A DNA stretch of 64,000 nucleotides from Pythium myriotylum (taxonomy: Eukaryota > Oomycota > Peronosporomycetes > Pythiales > Pythiaceae). The first letter of the stretch is position 1; each line of letters begins with the position of its first letter. The notes below the pieces were generated by a model. The model made no database searches and was not told the DNA's origin. It was given only the letters and a program-made list of their open reading frames with translations. Positions 41,137 to 52,406 of the stretch are shown piece after piece. A program made the position numbers and the translations under genes. The stretch covers positions 930,001 through 994,000 of the forward strand of contig JALJCQ010000003.1 in the NCBI GenBank assembly GCA_023091665.1. Reading direction: 5' to 3'.

Positions 41137-41262
41137 GGAGGCGAGCGGTCGGTGGAAGGTTCGTGATGAGCAAGCTCCCTGTGCTGAACTGCCAGAGGAT
41201 AGGAACTGGTTACGTCGGTTATGAACATATTCTATTCGGCTAAATACGACTGCACTTTCTCG

Positions 41263-44200
41263 TCAACAGCTCCGCATTTTGGTGCGCAGCACCAAGTGCA
41301 CAGTCCGTGAGTCGCTCTCGCCGGCCACAGGAGCAGGAGCGGCACTTTTGCTGTTTGGAGCTGCAACTGGTGCGACTGGCGAGACGGCGACTGAAGGTAA
41401 AGGCCGCCAGAGTGCGCCGCCCCTGAGCGAGCAACTCACGCGGACCTGGATCCACTGCGAAACCACGAGCTCCGGATGCGCAGCCAGCGATTCGTCGGTG
41501 CCAGAAGACGTCGCTTGCGTCATATTCTGAAAAGTAATCTGGATCGGCACCTGCTGTGCGGCGCTGACTGAGCCTCTCATCGGCTCCAGCGTGAATAGCT
41601 TGGCATATTGAGGTCGTTCCAGGTTCTCCTCGATCGTGAATTCGAACGTACCGCTCGGAGTGCCTCCAGCCTTAGGTGCCGACGGATCATCGTCTGAACT
41701 TGGTGCAAGTGTCGATCCAACGAAGATTGTCTTGGTCTCGGACACGGCCGCCTCGCTTTCGAAGACGATGGTGAGTGGCGCGGGAGCCTTCTTGATGCCA
41801 GGGACGGAGAGCGCTGCGTTGAATAGGCTTTGAGCCGAGCCGGCAGGGCCAAGCAGACTCGACAGGTTCACAGACGGAGGTACATCGAGTAGGTCTTCAA
41901 CTGGAGGCGCCGCGAACAACTTTGCCGGCTGGTGTGGGTTGAAGACGTACACCTGGTTCTCCCAGCAGCGCCCTGACAGAGTCAGCACATGCCGCTCAGA
42001 CTCGTTTGGTACTTGGATGAGGTACTGGTTGGAGTAGTGCTGTGGCCTTTGGTGGTCGGGGAAGAAGAGAACCTTTACAGCCAACGTGGCTTGCGCCGGA
42101 ATCGTCGCTTCATTCGGAGAGAAAGTAAAAACAGGCAACCCAGAGCTCGAGACAGGCACAGCCGAACCATCCACCAGCAGCGGGATGATTGCAAGCGAAA
42201 GTGGAAATGTGCTCGCGTTTGTGAGAAGCAGCTCGCACGTTGAGCGAGTGCGTGCGAGCACGTCTCGGAAATCAAGCACTCCATCTTCTGGTTGAATTCG
42301 TAGACTCGGGTTCACCCCTTCACCCCTCAACGCAACACGGATCACCCCCAACTCTAGACATGACAACTCGAGCTCATCGTCGTACAGTAATGGCGCCGAT
42401 GGACGAAACTCCATCTTCACTATCCGTGTTCCTCCGCGAGCCGAAATCGGGCGGTGTATACTGTTGATTATGCGAAAGCTGCCAAGCGCATGAAGGGGTT
42501 TGGCAAAGAGCACCACGTCGTGTGCGCTGCGATTCGTAAACTTGAGCTCGTGTACGAGCGTCTGACCAATTGCAACTTGACCGAAGTCGAGATTCTGTGG
42601 TGTCGCAAGAAGCCTGGAGTCGGTAGCTGTCGTCCGCACCTGAAAGGCGACAAGATCACCACATGCTGGAACTGTTGGTGACTGCTTGCGGAAGCAGAGC
42701 ACGGTCCAGGTGTGATGAACACTTCTATCTTCTCCCAACACGCCGTTCTCTTGCATCCACATAGGACGTGTGGGAAGCCCTTCGCTGATCAACCTCATTT
42801 TGGGCTGCACCTTCGTATTGTCACCATTACTGCGATTAGTCAACACGCTGAATGCTGGTGAGGTCCTTAGCGTCGTGTCTGCATCGCATGTACGGTATTC
42901 CCCTGATTCGACCCGGAATATTTCTTCGTCTGCCTTATACTGAATCTCGACGCGGATGCTGGTGCGTGGGCTTAATGTTGCGACTGTAGGAGTGACGCGC
43001 AGAAACTGTGCAGACTCTGGAGGTGCAATGAGCTCCATCGTCTGAGGTCGGTCGCTATTATTGGTACAAGCGATGCTGAAGACCTGCATCTGTCCAACTT
43101 GTGTCGTTGCGAACTGAACCACCGAATGAGAAAACGTGAGCGGTGAAGCGACGCACTCTCCGGTCACTGGGATCGAGTACTCGTCCCTGTTTGTCGATCG
43201 GCAAATCAGTCTGCCAGATAGCGTTGTAGCACTCGCATTAGGCTGGTACACTACGCTAAATGGCTTCTCTTCACCTGGAAGCAGTGTTGCGATGCCGTCG
43301 TCGGCCGTGTTTGCGCTGGTTCTTGGGGTCTCCAGTCGAAGTTCGGGCGGCAACTTCACGAAAGCTATCCGCTGTGGCAAGCGAGAGGTGTTAGTCACCT
43401 GAAGTGTGTGAATCACGCTGTGACCGAGTACACATGAGCCAAAATCTAGTCGTTTCTGCGAGAACGATAGTACTGCAGGTGTAATCCGACCGTACACAAT
43501 ACAGTACACAGGAACGACTTGGTCTGGGACAATAATCTGCACCGGTACGGCGAGGAAGCCGAGAGTCTCCTCCCCAAGAAACTTGGGTTGTAGCCGTTTC
43601 CACATCTCGACGTTGGGTCGGAACTTGATTTGGACCGGAAACGTTCCAGGGTCTCCGGCGCTTGACGCACCCTGCACAAAGCCCATGTTCGGATGGAACT
43701 CGATGGAGCCATCAAGCACCTTTGGTACTCGAATCTGCATCTTGAGGGCAACGCTGCCGCGATTGCGCACAACGAGTTGTTGTCGGTAGAGTCGATCGTA
43801 GAGACAACACCGGAAGTTGATCTCCGGCTGCTCGATGAAGATCGGCACCTGGGTGGACTGTGCAGAGACAGAAACTGGAATTGGAGTCAGGATCTGTGGT
43901 GCCCAAAATGATGTCCGGAATTGTGTGTTTGCATCTGGAAACTCAACTAGGAACTGCTCGTCGATTGTCACGGGACTTGAAGGTGCAAAGGTGAAGGTTA
44001 TTGCCGCGCTCGCGTACGCTGCAACAGTTCCATTGGTTGTGTGGCGAAGAGGCGTGTCGGCTCCTTCAGGTTTGTAGACAGTTGAGGCACGAGCACGTGC
44101 TAGGATCGTTTCCTCTTCGGCTGATAGCGGGAGGTGCTCGGGCACCAAGATTGGAGCAAAAGTGCCCGACGCAATCGAGAGAGTTGAAGACGAAGTTGAT

Positions 44201-45972
44201 AGAGTTTCCATGGGCTCCAATACACGACGTTGGCTAACGTCGTCGTGAAACTCACTTGGTTTTTCGATTTCAGTCTCTGCCCGAAACTCATCGGCAGGTT
44301 CTACTGTGGCCTCCAGCGGTGATGAGGCGCTGTATTCTCTTCGTGTCGTTTCATTGATCATCACATCAGGTGGTCCATCCGTTTCGCCGTCAAGCTTTGA
44401 ATCACCGCCCTCATCATCGTTTGACTCGGGTCGTGGCTCATCGATGGCGTTCCGGATACGTCTAAGGCGGAAATCGAACGGCAAAGCGCCGTGATTCTCA
44501 AGCCTCAAAGCGAGCACTTGCTTCCCACCGGTGGCTACATCCTTGAACACGAGACAACGCGTCGTCATCACAGGCACTGCCTTTTTGCACGTACATAGTA
44601 GTGGGATTGAGAAGGGCCCAGTCTGAGCTATCGCCGGCAACATACCATCGATGTCTCTAGCCTGTACTGCTGTAAACGTGATTGCAATTCGACACGACAT
44701 GCCCGCTGACATGCGACCCGGTTTCTCATACTTGATATCGAAGTATTCCCGGAGACTTTTTCCCAATTCTAGGAGCTTGAAGTGGTTGAATGTATTCGAC
44801 ACATTTGTAAGTGTAAATGAAAGTGTCAGAGGCACACCAACCTCGAAATCTTTAAACCAGATCTCAGGTGGATCCGCGAGGAAAGCTCGACCTGTGAACT
44901 CTTTTCCCCACACAACTTGCTTCTGGAAAATATTGCTTTTCTGCTTTTCACGCGCCTGTTCGAGCATTCGCTGTTCCAACACACTGCGGTGTGGCTTTCC
45001 AAAGCCCTTTTTGAGCTTTACCATCTCCTCTTTCGTTTTCGTTGCAGAATCGATGAGAGCTGACGGTGGTATAGATGTCGTGGCAACGGGGAAGTGATTC
45101 AGCTCTTCGAGCTCTTGCCCAGGCGTAACAGTTTCATCACATCGAAGCTGGATAGGCGGTGAGTTTGTGCGGTCTATATCGTTGTTATTCTTTCCACGCC
45201 CCCCAAGTCGAGGAAGCAGTATAGGATTCGGCTCTGCATCCATTGAGTTGTGATGAATGCGCTTACGACGCACTTTATCGACGATGACATGCCGCTGTTG
45301 GGCATCATGGACGAGATTCTTGCCCAGACCGAAGCTACGGTCTTTTATTGAAGTTTCTTGTGATGGATACAACCGAAACGCCTTCCCGGTCGGGTCCATC
45401 GTCTCCCTGCCTGTTCGCGACAATAAGTACTGCTTGGTTCGTTCTTCCACAGCAGTTCGCCCCATTTCCTTCTGATACTTCTTCTCATACGCTCGCTGCT
45501 CTGCGGCTATGCGCTCCTGGCGTTGCATCCACACCTTTTCGACTTCCAAATGCTTAAGAATCGCCATTTGTTTGTCTTGGATGTTTGCTTCAATCTTCCT
45601 GCGTTCGTTGTCCGCAATCTCGCGAACCGTGCGTTTGCGTGCGACCTCGTATGGATTGAGTCCTTGGGCCAGAATCTCGTCGAAGCGTCTTGCGTCTTGT
45701 TCGTCAATATCCCTTGCCTTGCGATGTCTCAATGCGTTCTGCGACTGAATCACAGATGACGATTTGTCGATCGAATCTTTCAACGTCATTATCGCTTCGA
45801 CTCGTTCGCTGCGCTTTGAGCTCTCGAGAGCAATCATTTGCTGGAGATAGTGGCGGTCGTGCTTGAACGAGACATGCAGCCGCTCATGTTCAGGCGACCT
45901 AGGCGGCCGGGTGTGTTGGTGAGGGTCATCAAGACCAGCTGAGTCCAATTCAGAGGCTGGCGATGGATTCAT
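41263..45972 (-). CDS. Large ASH/MSP-domain flagella-associated protein (HYDIN/CFAP type)
   Basis: Single-exon 1,569-aa protein. An N-terminal helical, charged region (about residues 30-230, with a long Gln/Arg/Glu coiled coil) precedes a series of immunoglobulin-like ASH/MSP β-domains from about residue 370 to the end. Typical ASH openings recur: PPEIWFKDFEVGVPLTLSF, RLDFGSCVLGHSVIHTLQVTN, VQFATTQVGQMQVFSIACTN, NLDFGQVAIGQTLVHELKFTN and GVLDFRDVLARTRSTCELLLTN. Such arrays occur in central-pair and other axonemal proteins (HYDIN, CFAP74, CFAP221, CFAP65, DLEC1); the N-terminal coiled coil suggests the CFAP74/221 group, without certainty. Start at the ATG at 45972, as the longer frame begins with GTG. 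Confidence 0.8.
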   Translation of the reverse strand: MNPSPASELDSAGLDDPHQHTRPPRSPEHERLHVSFKHDRHYLQQMIALESSKRSERVEAIMTLKDSIDKSSSVIQSQNALRHRKARDIDEQDARRFDEILAQGLNPYEVARKRTVREIADNERRKIEANIQDKQMAILKHLEVEKVWMQRQERIAAEQRAYEKKYQKEMGRTAVEERTKQYLLSRTGRETMDPTGKAFRLYPSQETSIKDRSFGLGKNLVHDAQQRHVIVDKVRRKRIHHNSMDAEPNPILLPRLGGRGKNNNDIDRTNSPPIQLRCDETVTPGQELEELNHFPVATTSIPPSALIDSATKTKEEMVKLKKGFGKPHRSVLEQRMLEQAREKQKSNIFQKQVVWGKEFTGRAFLADPPEIWFKDFEVGVPLTLSFTLTNVSNTFNHFKLLELGKSLREYFDIKYEKPGRMSAGMSCRIAITFTAVQARDIDGMLPAIAQTGPFSIPLLCTCKKAVPVMTTRCLVFKDVATGGKQVLALRLENHGALPFDFRLRRIRNAIDEPRPESNDDEGGDSKLDGETDGPPDVMINETTRREYSASSPLEATVEPADEFRAETEIEKPSEFHDDVSQRRVLEPMETLSTSSSTLSIASGTFAPILVPEHLPLSAEEETILARARASTVYKPEGADTPLRHTTNGTVAAYASAAITFTFAPSSPVTIDEQFLVEFPDANTQFRTSFWAPQILTPIPVSVSAQSTQVPIFIEQPEINFRCCLYDRLYRQQLVVRNRGSVALKMQIRVPKVLDGSIEFHPNMGFVQGASSAGDPGTFPVQIKFRPNVEMWKRLQPKFLGEETLGFLAVPVQIIVPDQVVPVYCIVYGRITPAVLSFSQKRLDFGSCVLGHSVIHTLQVTNTSRLPQRIAFVKLPPELRLETPRTSANTADDGIATLLPGEEKPFSVVYQPNASATTLSGRLICRSTNRDEYSIPVTGECVASPLTFSHSVVQFATTQVGQMQVFSIACTNNSDRPQTMELIAPPESAQFLRVTPTVATLSPRTSIRVEIQYKADEEIFRVESGEYRTCDADTTLRTSPAFSVLTNRSNGDNTKVQPKMRLISEGLPTRPMWMQENGVLGEDRSVHHTWTVLCFRKQSPTVPACGDLVAFQVRTTATDSRLLATPQNLDFGQVAIGQTLVHELKFTNRSAHDVVLFAKPLHALGSFRIINSIHRPISARGGTRIVKMEFRPSAPLLYDDELELSCLELGVIRVALRGEGVNPSLRIQPEDGVLDFRDVLARTRSTCELLLTNASTFPLSLAIIPLLVDGSAVPVSSSGLPVFTFSPNEATIPAQATLAVKVLFFPDHQRPQHYSNQYLIQVPNESERHVLTLSGRCWENQVYVFNPHQPAKLFAAPPVEDLLDVPPSVNLSSLLGPAGSAQSLFNAALSVPGIKKAPAPLTIVFESEAAVSETKTIFVGSTLAPSSDDDPSAPKAGGTPSGTFEFTIEENLERPQYAKLFTLEPMRGSVSAAQQVPIQITFQNMTQATSSGTDESLAAHPELVVSQWIQVRVSCSLRGGALWRPLPSVAVSPVAPVAAPNSKSAAPAPVAGESDSRTVHLVLRTKMRSC

Positions 45973-46568
45973 CGCGCGTGCATCTGGTACGGAATGCACG
46001 CGTATCCTCTGTTTGGCGAGATGCACCAACACTCGATGCCTTCAAAGAGGCGCGGGTGCGAAACGACACCAAAGTTCTTCATTACAATGCCGTGCGAACC
46101 TAAGATTAGCGTGAACTTTCCATGACGTTAGCCACTTCAAGACCTCCACAAATACACGAATAGAGCAAGTAGGAATCAAGTCAGAGCATACTTGACAGCA
46201 TCCATTCGGCAGCTAGTGGCGGCGTACTAATGAACAAAACACGCACGGAATGGAGTTCCATCGCCCTCTCCTTCCAACCTCGTTCCAACACACAGTAACA
46301 GCACAAAATACAGCCACGGGCGTCTTCGCTCGCGACAAACCAACCAGGTGAACCTTCATGTGATAGGCCCTGGTGTCTAGAGGTCCTCCTGTTGGCACAC
46401 GACTGGGGAGCTCAGTCTCTGCTCTTCCATAGCATAGTCGGCGGTATCTAATGTGAACGAGTCGCCAATTGTCGGGTACAGGCCATGCTTCTCTCCATGT
46501 TGGAGATACGACGAAAGCGAATCGTACTAGCCACACACGAAGAGCTACTAAGAACCACCATGGCACAA
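45973..46568. other. Non-coding region between the ASH protein and the zinc-finger gene
   Basis: About 600 bases, with the ASH-gene promoter at the left and the zinc-finger 3' UTR at the right. Short ORFs are open in several frames but have no family resemblance. Confidence 0.4.
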
Positions 46569-48746
46569 CTAAGACCAGGTTGCTCCACATACCGCAGTAC
46601 CGAAAGTCGATTGGGGTGCTGGCCGCTTCTCCGTCTTCCACTGCAAAGGCCCATACGCGGACGAGTCAATGTCCATGAAATCGGCCTGGTCAATGCCACT
46701 GGACGAGTAAGTCTCCAGTGCGGCAAGCTCCTTAGACCAAGCAGGCGCAGTTGCCGGGTCCTGCTTGAGTGCCGTGGCGACTGCCGGCGTGAACGAGTCG
46801 TTACTATCGAACACGCCCGACACATGAAATTTCAAACCATCTTTGATATCCTCCCCAGCTACGCATCGCTCTCCAGCGTGGTGCTCAGTCACGGTGAACG
46901 ATTCGATAGACACGGCCGGGAACTCCTCCTTGAAGACTGTGTGGTCCATAGGGCTAGTATCGATTGATAGGGGCAGCTCGTCCAGCTTGATTGTGCCCAT
47001 TGGGTCGTTTTCGGGGATGACTTGCGAGGAAATACTTCCAGGCGGACTGTCGTGGATCATCGACATCTTCTCTAAGTGAGTGGTAAGGTACAATGCGTCC
47101 TGATGGCTAAGCCACTCGCTCTCGGGTTCCTGACCCGTCATCCCGCGCGGTGTCTCGGCAGTGTCGTCAAACGATCCTGAGCGAACCATCTCAAGAGTCG
47201 AATCACCCGCGTCCGATGTGTCATAGTCTGCGAGAACCGACAGGATATCACTGTCGATCGCATCCTCCACACTTGAAGCCGGCGAGTCCGAGTTCGATTG
47301 GGCAATAGCGAACCGCCAATCGTACGGGGGATCGTTGTGCATGCCAAAACCAGCGGAGTCGCTCGTGCTACGTTCGTGGTGCGGAGGACGAATTTCGTCC
47401 TGGAACACGAACGGTTCGACTAACTCGTTCAACGACTCAGATTTGGATCGGCACTTGTTGCGTCGCAGAGGCGGTTTTCCACTGCGAGGCGTTCCACTCG
47501 CTCGGGCACGACGTGCGGACTTGGGCTTTGCCGACGGTGTCGACTCGCCTGACGGTATGGCAGACGGAGGTGGCGTAGCGTATTGGAGACTGAGCGCACC
47601 AGGAGTCGAGAATGAGATCGGCATCGAGTTGGACCGCGCACGCAGGTGACGAGCGTTCCCGAGAGCGTCAGACGGCGACGAGAGCAGAAAGTCCCCGCTA
47701 ATTGTGTCATTCTCCGGCACGAGAGCGGCGGCGGCGGCCGCGACGTCAAAACTGTGGAGAGTGAGCCCGTCGATCCCCGCGGGGCGAATGTTGACGTTGC
47801 GGGCGCTGCCTGGGCCATTGGGGCGACTAATGTTTCCCGGGAGGCTACGAGGCGTGCGATGGAGAGGTAAAAAGAACCCGCTGAGCTGCAAGCCATCGAA
47901 CATTCCACGGGGTGAGCGGGAAACCTGTGCGACTTTCTCACGCGACTCACCTGACTGGCTTGAACTCCTGGCTCGGGACTCTGGTTTCTGTGTTTCAGCC
48001 TCTGGTGCTGTGTGAGCGAACCTTCGGAGCCGTACGCCTTGCAGTGGAACGTGGGTGAGTGTTGTTCGGCTCGGGGTCGCCCTCTGCTCGGCGGCGCTCA
48101 CCTTGGTGCATCCAGGGTACGTGCACGGGTACTTGCGGTCGATCTGGGCGGCCGTTCGCCGCCGACGCTTCTTGCCGGTGCTGCACGGCGCCGGTCCGGG
48201 GGTCTTGTCCTCGGCGCCTCCGCTGCCGTCTCCTTCTGCTCTCGCGGCGGACCCGACCGAGTTGGCTCGCGGCTTGGGCTTGCCAGCGGAGGCAGGAGGA
48301 GGCAGGTTGGCGGTCTGGATCCGTAACTACAGAGGAGAGACCACGGGCGTCAGCATGTCGGGGCTCGGTTCTCGTCGCGCGCGGCCACTCACGTCCTGCG
48401 AGGCCTTGAACTTGGCCAGGTTGGTGGTTGAGCCGCCCTCTTTTCCTCCTCCTCCTCCTCCCCCTCCTCCTCCTTCCTCCGCCTGCGGGTTCTGGCTCGC
48501 GGCCTCGTCGCCGCTGTTGCCGCTCGAGAGCGCGGCGTCCACGTCGTCCATGGCCACGTCCTCCGACGGCGGCGACGACGCGGTCGGCGAGAGCGACTCT
48601 TTGTTCGGCATGCCTCGGGGATGGCGCGCGTCCGCTCCAGCGCTCGGCTCCGCGACAGCCAGCGCGACGTCAGCGACGCGCGCAGTCCAAGCGGCGCGAT
48701 TCTCCTCGCGGCTCTGCGAGCCGACGCCTGCGAAGGGGAGCGCCAT
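46569..48746 (-). CDS. C2H2 zinc-finger transcription factor candidate
   Basis: 660 aa from four phase-0 exons: 48393-48746, 48102-48326, 47951-48037, 46569-47885. A single C2H2 finger is split by intron 2: exon 2 ends KYPCTYPGCTK and exon 3 begins AYGSEGSLTQHQRLKH, giving C-x4-C-x12-H-x4-H preceded by a basic nuclear signal (KKRRRRTAAQ). The N-terminus is acidic/Ser-rich with a run of ten Gly (CCT/CTC repeats at about 48440-48480). The remaining 440 residues are disordered with Ser/Thr-Pro sites and an acidic C-terminal part with hydrophobics (FMDIDSSAYG) suited to activation. A lone finger usually needs partners or dimerisation for DNA binding. Nuclear regulator by inference. Confidence 0.85.
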
Positions 48747-50276
48747 ACTCACCGCGCGACTTGCCGAGTGGTTGTGGTGGCTGTCTGCTCCGCTGTTCTC
48801 CGCCTTCCCACGATGGTTCTCCGCTGCTCCTCCCGTCCGGAAGGCGCGTCCGGGGTTTTGGCTTGGTTTTTTGTGTCTTGTTCTTTTTTCTCCTTTCGAG
48901 GCGTCCTAAAAAACGGCCCCTGGGAACGCCAGCCTTCCGGAACTGATGTGTTCCTCCCCTCGCCCAGCAGCTTCAAGTCTGCGATGCTCCGTCTTGCACA
49001 TAAAAGTTCCGCGTTTACAAAAAACGGCAGATGGATGACGCCCGAGGCTTCGTCTGCCGCCCTTGGGAAAGAGATCGGGTTGCGGTTAGCCCGGACGGGC
49101 GTTTTTGAAGTTGCTCCAAAACACCTCGTTGTTGAGGTTCTAGAAGCCCAAAATGGCAGCCATGTGTGATGACGGATTCGAAAAAGAAAGAGCCGCTCCG
49201 CCAGTTTCGCGCCGACGGGCAGTCCAACCCTCCTCCGGGGCTCGCGCTCGCCGTGGCCATGGTGATCTCCGCTCTTCAAAGAACGATCTCCGCTCGACAT
49301 AGAACGATCTCCGCCCTTTTTGGAACGATCTCCGCTTCAAGCACTGCCCCGGGGGACGCCAGGCTTCAAGGGCGAGCGGCCGGCGGTTTCGCCTCCACAG
49401 TGGCCCTACGGTACACCGCATGCCGTTGGGGGGAACGCCTCGGCCTTCGGAACAGTTCCGTACGCCCGAGATCAGCTCCGAGTCCCGCGGTCCTGTCCCA
49501 CGATGGGTGGGCTCGGTCGGGATTGTCGATTCCGCGGAGAACAATCGCGGCTCGTGACAGCCTCTGGCGTCAGGGCACCTGCATGCGAGCCGGACGCCAT
49601 GGAGGAGCGCGGTCGTCGGTCGGGATGGAGGTGGAGTCGCGTACACTACTGTACTGTACCGTAGTGCAAGGCCGTCCGTCGGCGCCCGCCCGACGGGTCG
49701 CGAGAGATCGAGGGATGGGTCGCGCCACGAAGGGACTCGCGCGGAGCTCCTGACGAGCTACGTATCGCAGAGAAGCTCGGCGTGCGCTGAACTCACGGCG
49801 CGCCGGCCAGCTGCCGATCCTGCTCGGCAGCACTTGAAGTCCGGTCACGCGCGGGATCAGAAGCCACGACGTCGAGTCGGAACAGATCAGCGCCGCAGTA
49901 GAGGCCGACGAGACGGCGGGCGACGACAGATGAGATATTGCGGTCGCCCCTGCTGGGCGGGAGCTCCTCAGCAGCGTCATCATCGGCTTAGTTACAAAAG
50001 AGTAACCCATCTCGAAGGTGGGTACACCCAAAGCAGAATGTAGCCATGTCTCGCCTCTGCCCCGCGGCTATGGACGTGAATGCACGCTCGCTGGCCGTGC
50101 ACCTCCTGTCACTGTCTGGACGAAGATGGAGCAAGCGCGTTCTGGGGAGTCGTCACGTCTGCCTCGACCGGCCACGGAGCCATATTTCTGGAGCTGCGCA
50201 CCGCGGTTATTAATGGCGTCCTGTGGTTGAGCTACTCTCGACTGAGTTGCCGAGGCATACTTTTGTATGGGTAGCC
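48747..50276. other. Long non-coding region upstream of the zinc-finger gene
   Basis: About 1.5 kb between divergently transcribed genes. It contains a 4 x 21-bp tandem repeat (49264 onward). GC-rich ORFs up to 195 codons exist but have no protein resemblance and conflict between frames. Confidence 0.4.
49264..49341. repeat. 21-bp tandem repeats, four copies
   Basis: The core GATCTCCGC starts at 49264, 49285, 49306 and 49327, exactly 21 bases apart, usually preceded by GAAC. The intervening bases vary. Possible array of regulator sites upstream of the zinc-finger gene, or a decaying minisatellite. Confidence 0.85.
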
Positions 50277-52317
50277 ATGAGTCTCCTGCGCGTCGATGCC
50301 TCGCAATTGGATCTCCACGACATCGACGAAGACGAGAGCGAAGCAGTTGCGCTGGCCATCCTCGAGTGTCTCTTTGCCGAGACAAACGCTTCCTACCGAC
50401 AGCACTGCCTCGCGAACCTCGCTGTACGTGGGATCGCGAACTAAACTCGAGCGTTTTGGTCTGACAGCTACGTCAGGTGCAATCGACAGCATCGCTTCTT
50501 GCATCGAGCGCGTTTGACGCTGTCCATTGCTCACAGCTAGGCCATGAGGCCTCGCTGGAACTCGAGCGATTCATCGCCGAACCGTCTCCTCTCCCAGAGA
50601 TCAATGACCGACATGCAGTTTGGTCTTTGCCTCAGCGCAGCCCACAAAAGCTAGATTTGGTGACCGCCCAGGCTTCTGCCAATTCCCCGGCTCAACGGAC
50701 CAGACCGGACAGCCTGGTTAGTGAGAGTGTGAGAATGAGCTTTGCGCGGAAGAGACCGAGCCCAGACAAGAGAAATGCCGTTGTGTCAAAGGCGGGGCTT
50801 GTGACGATCCCCCAAACGATTGCCCTGCCCGACATCAGTCAGGAAGAAAATCCGGTAGGTCGACTGTTGAGAGTCAATCTGATTCCATCGGGATTGTGCT
50901 GAGAATCTTCGCTAGGAGGATAAAGCTTGGAGGGACAAGTGCCTCAAGGAGCTATCAGGAGGGCGAGATCAGCTCTCTAAACTCGGAAAGCCCGGCAAAT
51001 GGGGAAGCTTCATACGACAGACACCAGCCGCAGAACCAAGGGTGTCCTTGGACGTCGAGATAATCGACAGTTCGTCGCCGTTGCTAAGACAAGAAGTGAT
51101 GGGCTCATCATCCACTGTGAAGATGAAATCAAGCCTTAATACCTTTTCGGCTATAAGCAATAATACCCAACGTTCGGGCAGTGCAGGGTCGTCCATATCA
51201 CCTAGCCTTCTAGCTAGCGAAGCGAAGCAGCGCCGATTATCAGGCTCCCCGTCAGTCTCTACCATACTGTCAGGGCCAGCCAAGACTAATACGCTACAGC
51301 TTAATGATAGTCTCTCTCGCAAACGACCAATGCCAGTTGTAGTGCACCATCACGGATCTTCTACGGCTTCAACGGCGGATTCTGATCCGTGGCAGTTTCA
51401 ACAGCAAACAACAACTCCAAGAACCACGATGCGCAGTAGATTCACACCTGACATGATGGTAGCTAGCGCTGCGAATATTCCCACGACAATCTCTCTAGCA
51501 CCTGGGGTCGATCTCAAACACGGTGACTCTACTGCGAAGGGACCTCTGCGGCGCGAGAACGACAATACAATGTCAAAGAAACGCTTTGAGGTACGGATAC
51601 CAACGTGATCCTTACGATATGGAGCTGATGTTAAGGTTTCTATCAGCTTCACCAACGCCTCGCAACTGATCATTTGATGCAAGAAAGCATGCTACTACAC
51701 CATACAAACTCCTCTACTCACCCACCCGTTGGTTCGAGGTCTCCGAACCTTGCTCAGTCACAGCATCAGTGTCGCCAAGTCTCACCTCGTCCGTACCAAA
51801 CTGTCCCAGCTGAGCCATTACCGATGCCGTCGCTATCGCCAATCGCCAAAGGCGCACTGACAATCCCACACAAGGTTCGAATTCATGCGAAATTACCCCA
51901 ACCTGCAATGCTGACACAAATTTTCTGTCTTAGCACCTGTCGCAGTCTGCGTCGACACCGTCGCTCCGAGTTCGGAATCCGAGTATGCTGAAACGAGGGG
52001 TGATGTCATCATCATTTGCGTCCACCACGCATCCGCTCGTCACGAATGAAGAACTAGATGTGTTGAGGAAATCAAGGCCGCCGTCTGCGTTGAGTGCTGT
52101 AGTTGTCACAACCCCACGACAGATGCAGCAAACACGAGACATGAACAACGTTCCACGCCCAAAATCATCATCGGCGCGAGAATCAGCACACTACATGCGA
52201 GAATTTCCCAAGCCACATTCCGGCACAATTAAACTCAACGCACACAAAGGGGCCATGCTGAATCCTGGCGTAGCAGACGTAGATAGTGCTCGTCAACGAA
52301 TGGCATGGATATCATAG
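50277..52317 (+). CDS. Unrecognised, mostly disordered protein
   Basis: 603 aa from five phase-0 exons: 50277-50423, 50477-50854, 50916-51590, 51647-51874, 51934-52317. The first 80 residues are helical and could be a small fold (LDLHDIDEDESEAVALAILECLF). The remainder is Ser/Thr/Pro-rich with scattered basic patches (SRKRPMPVV, MSKKRFE) and many candidate phosphosites. No signal peptide or membrane helix. No family recognised. The consistent phase-0 introns with good GT/AG ends and continuous frame across five exons are the main evidence that it is a gene. Confidence 0.7.
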
Positions 52318-52406
52318 CTTCCTCGAGTCCCTTGACTTTTTGGACAGCGTCTATTGTATAGTTTCTCAGCCACCAGCCAGGCACGCGTGATGACAAGCTC
52401 CGCTAC

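Noticed and set aside
48440..48485. CCT/CTC repeat as a separate microsatellite feature
   Set aside because: It is coding and gives the poly-Gly run of the zinc-finger protein.
49140..49753. ORFs across the 21-bp repeats on both strands
   Set aside because: Open in conflicting frames owing to the repeat and GC content; no protein resemblance.
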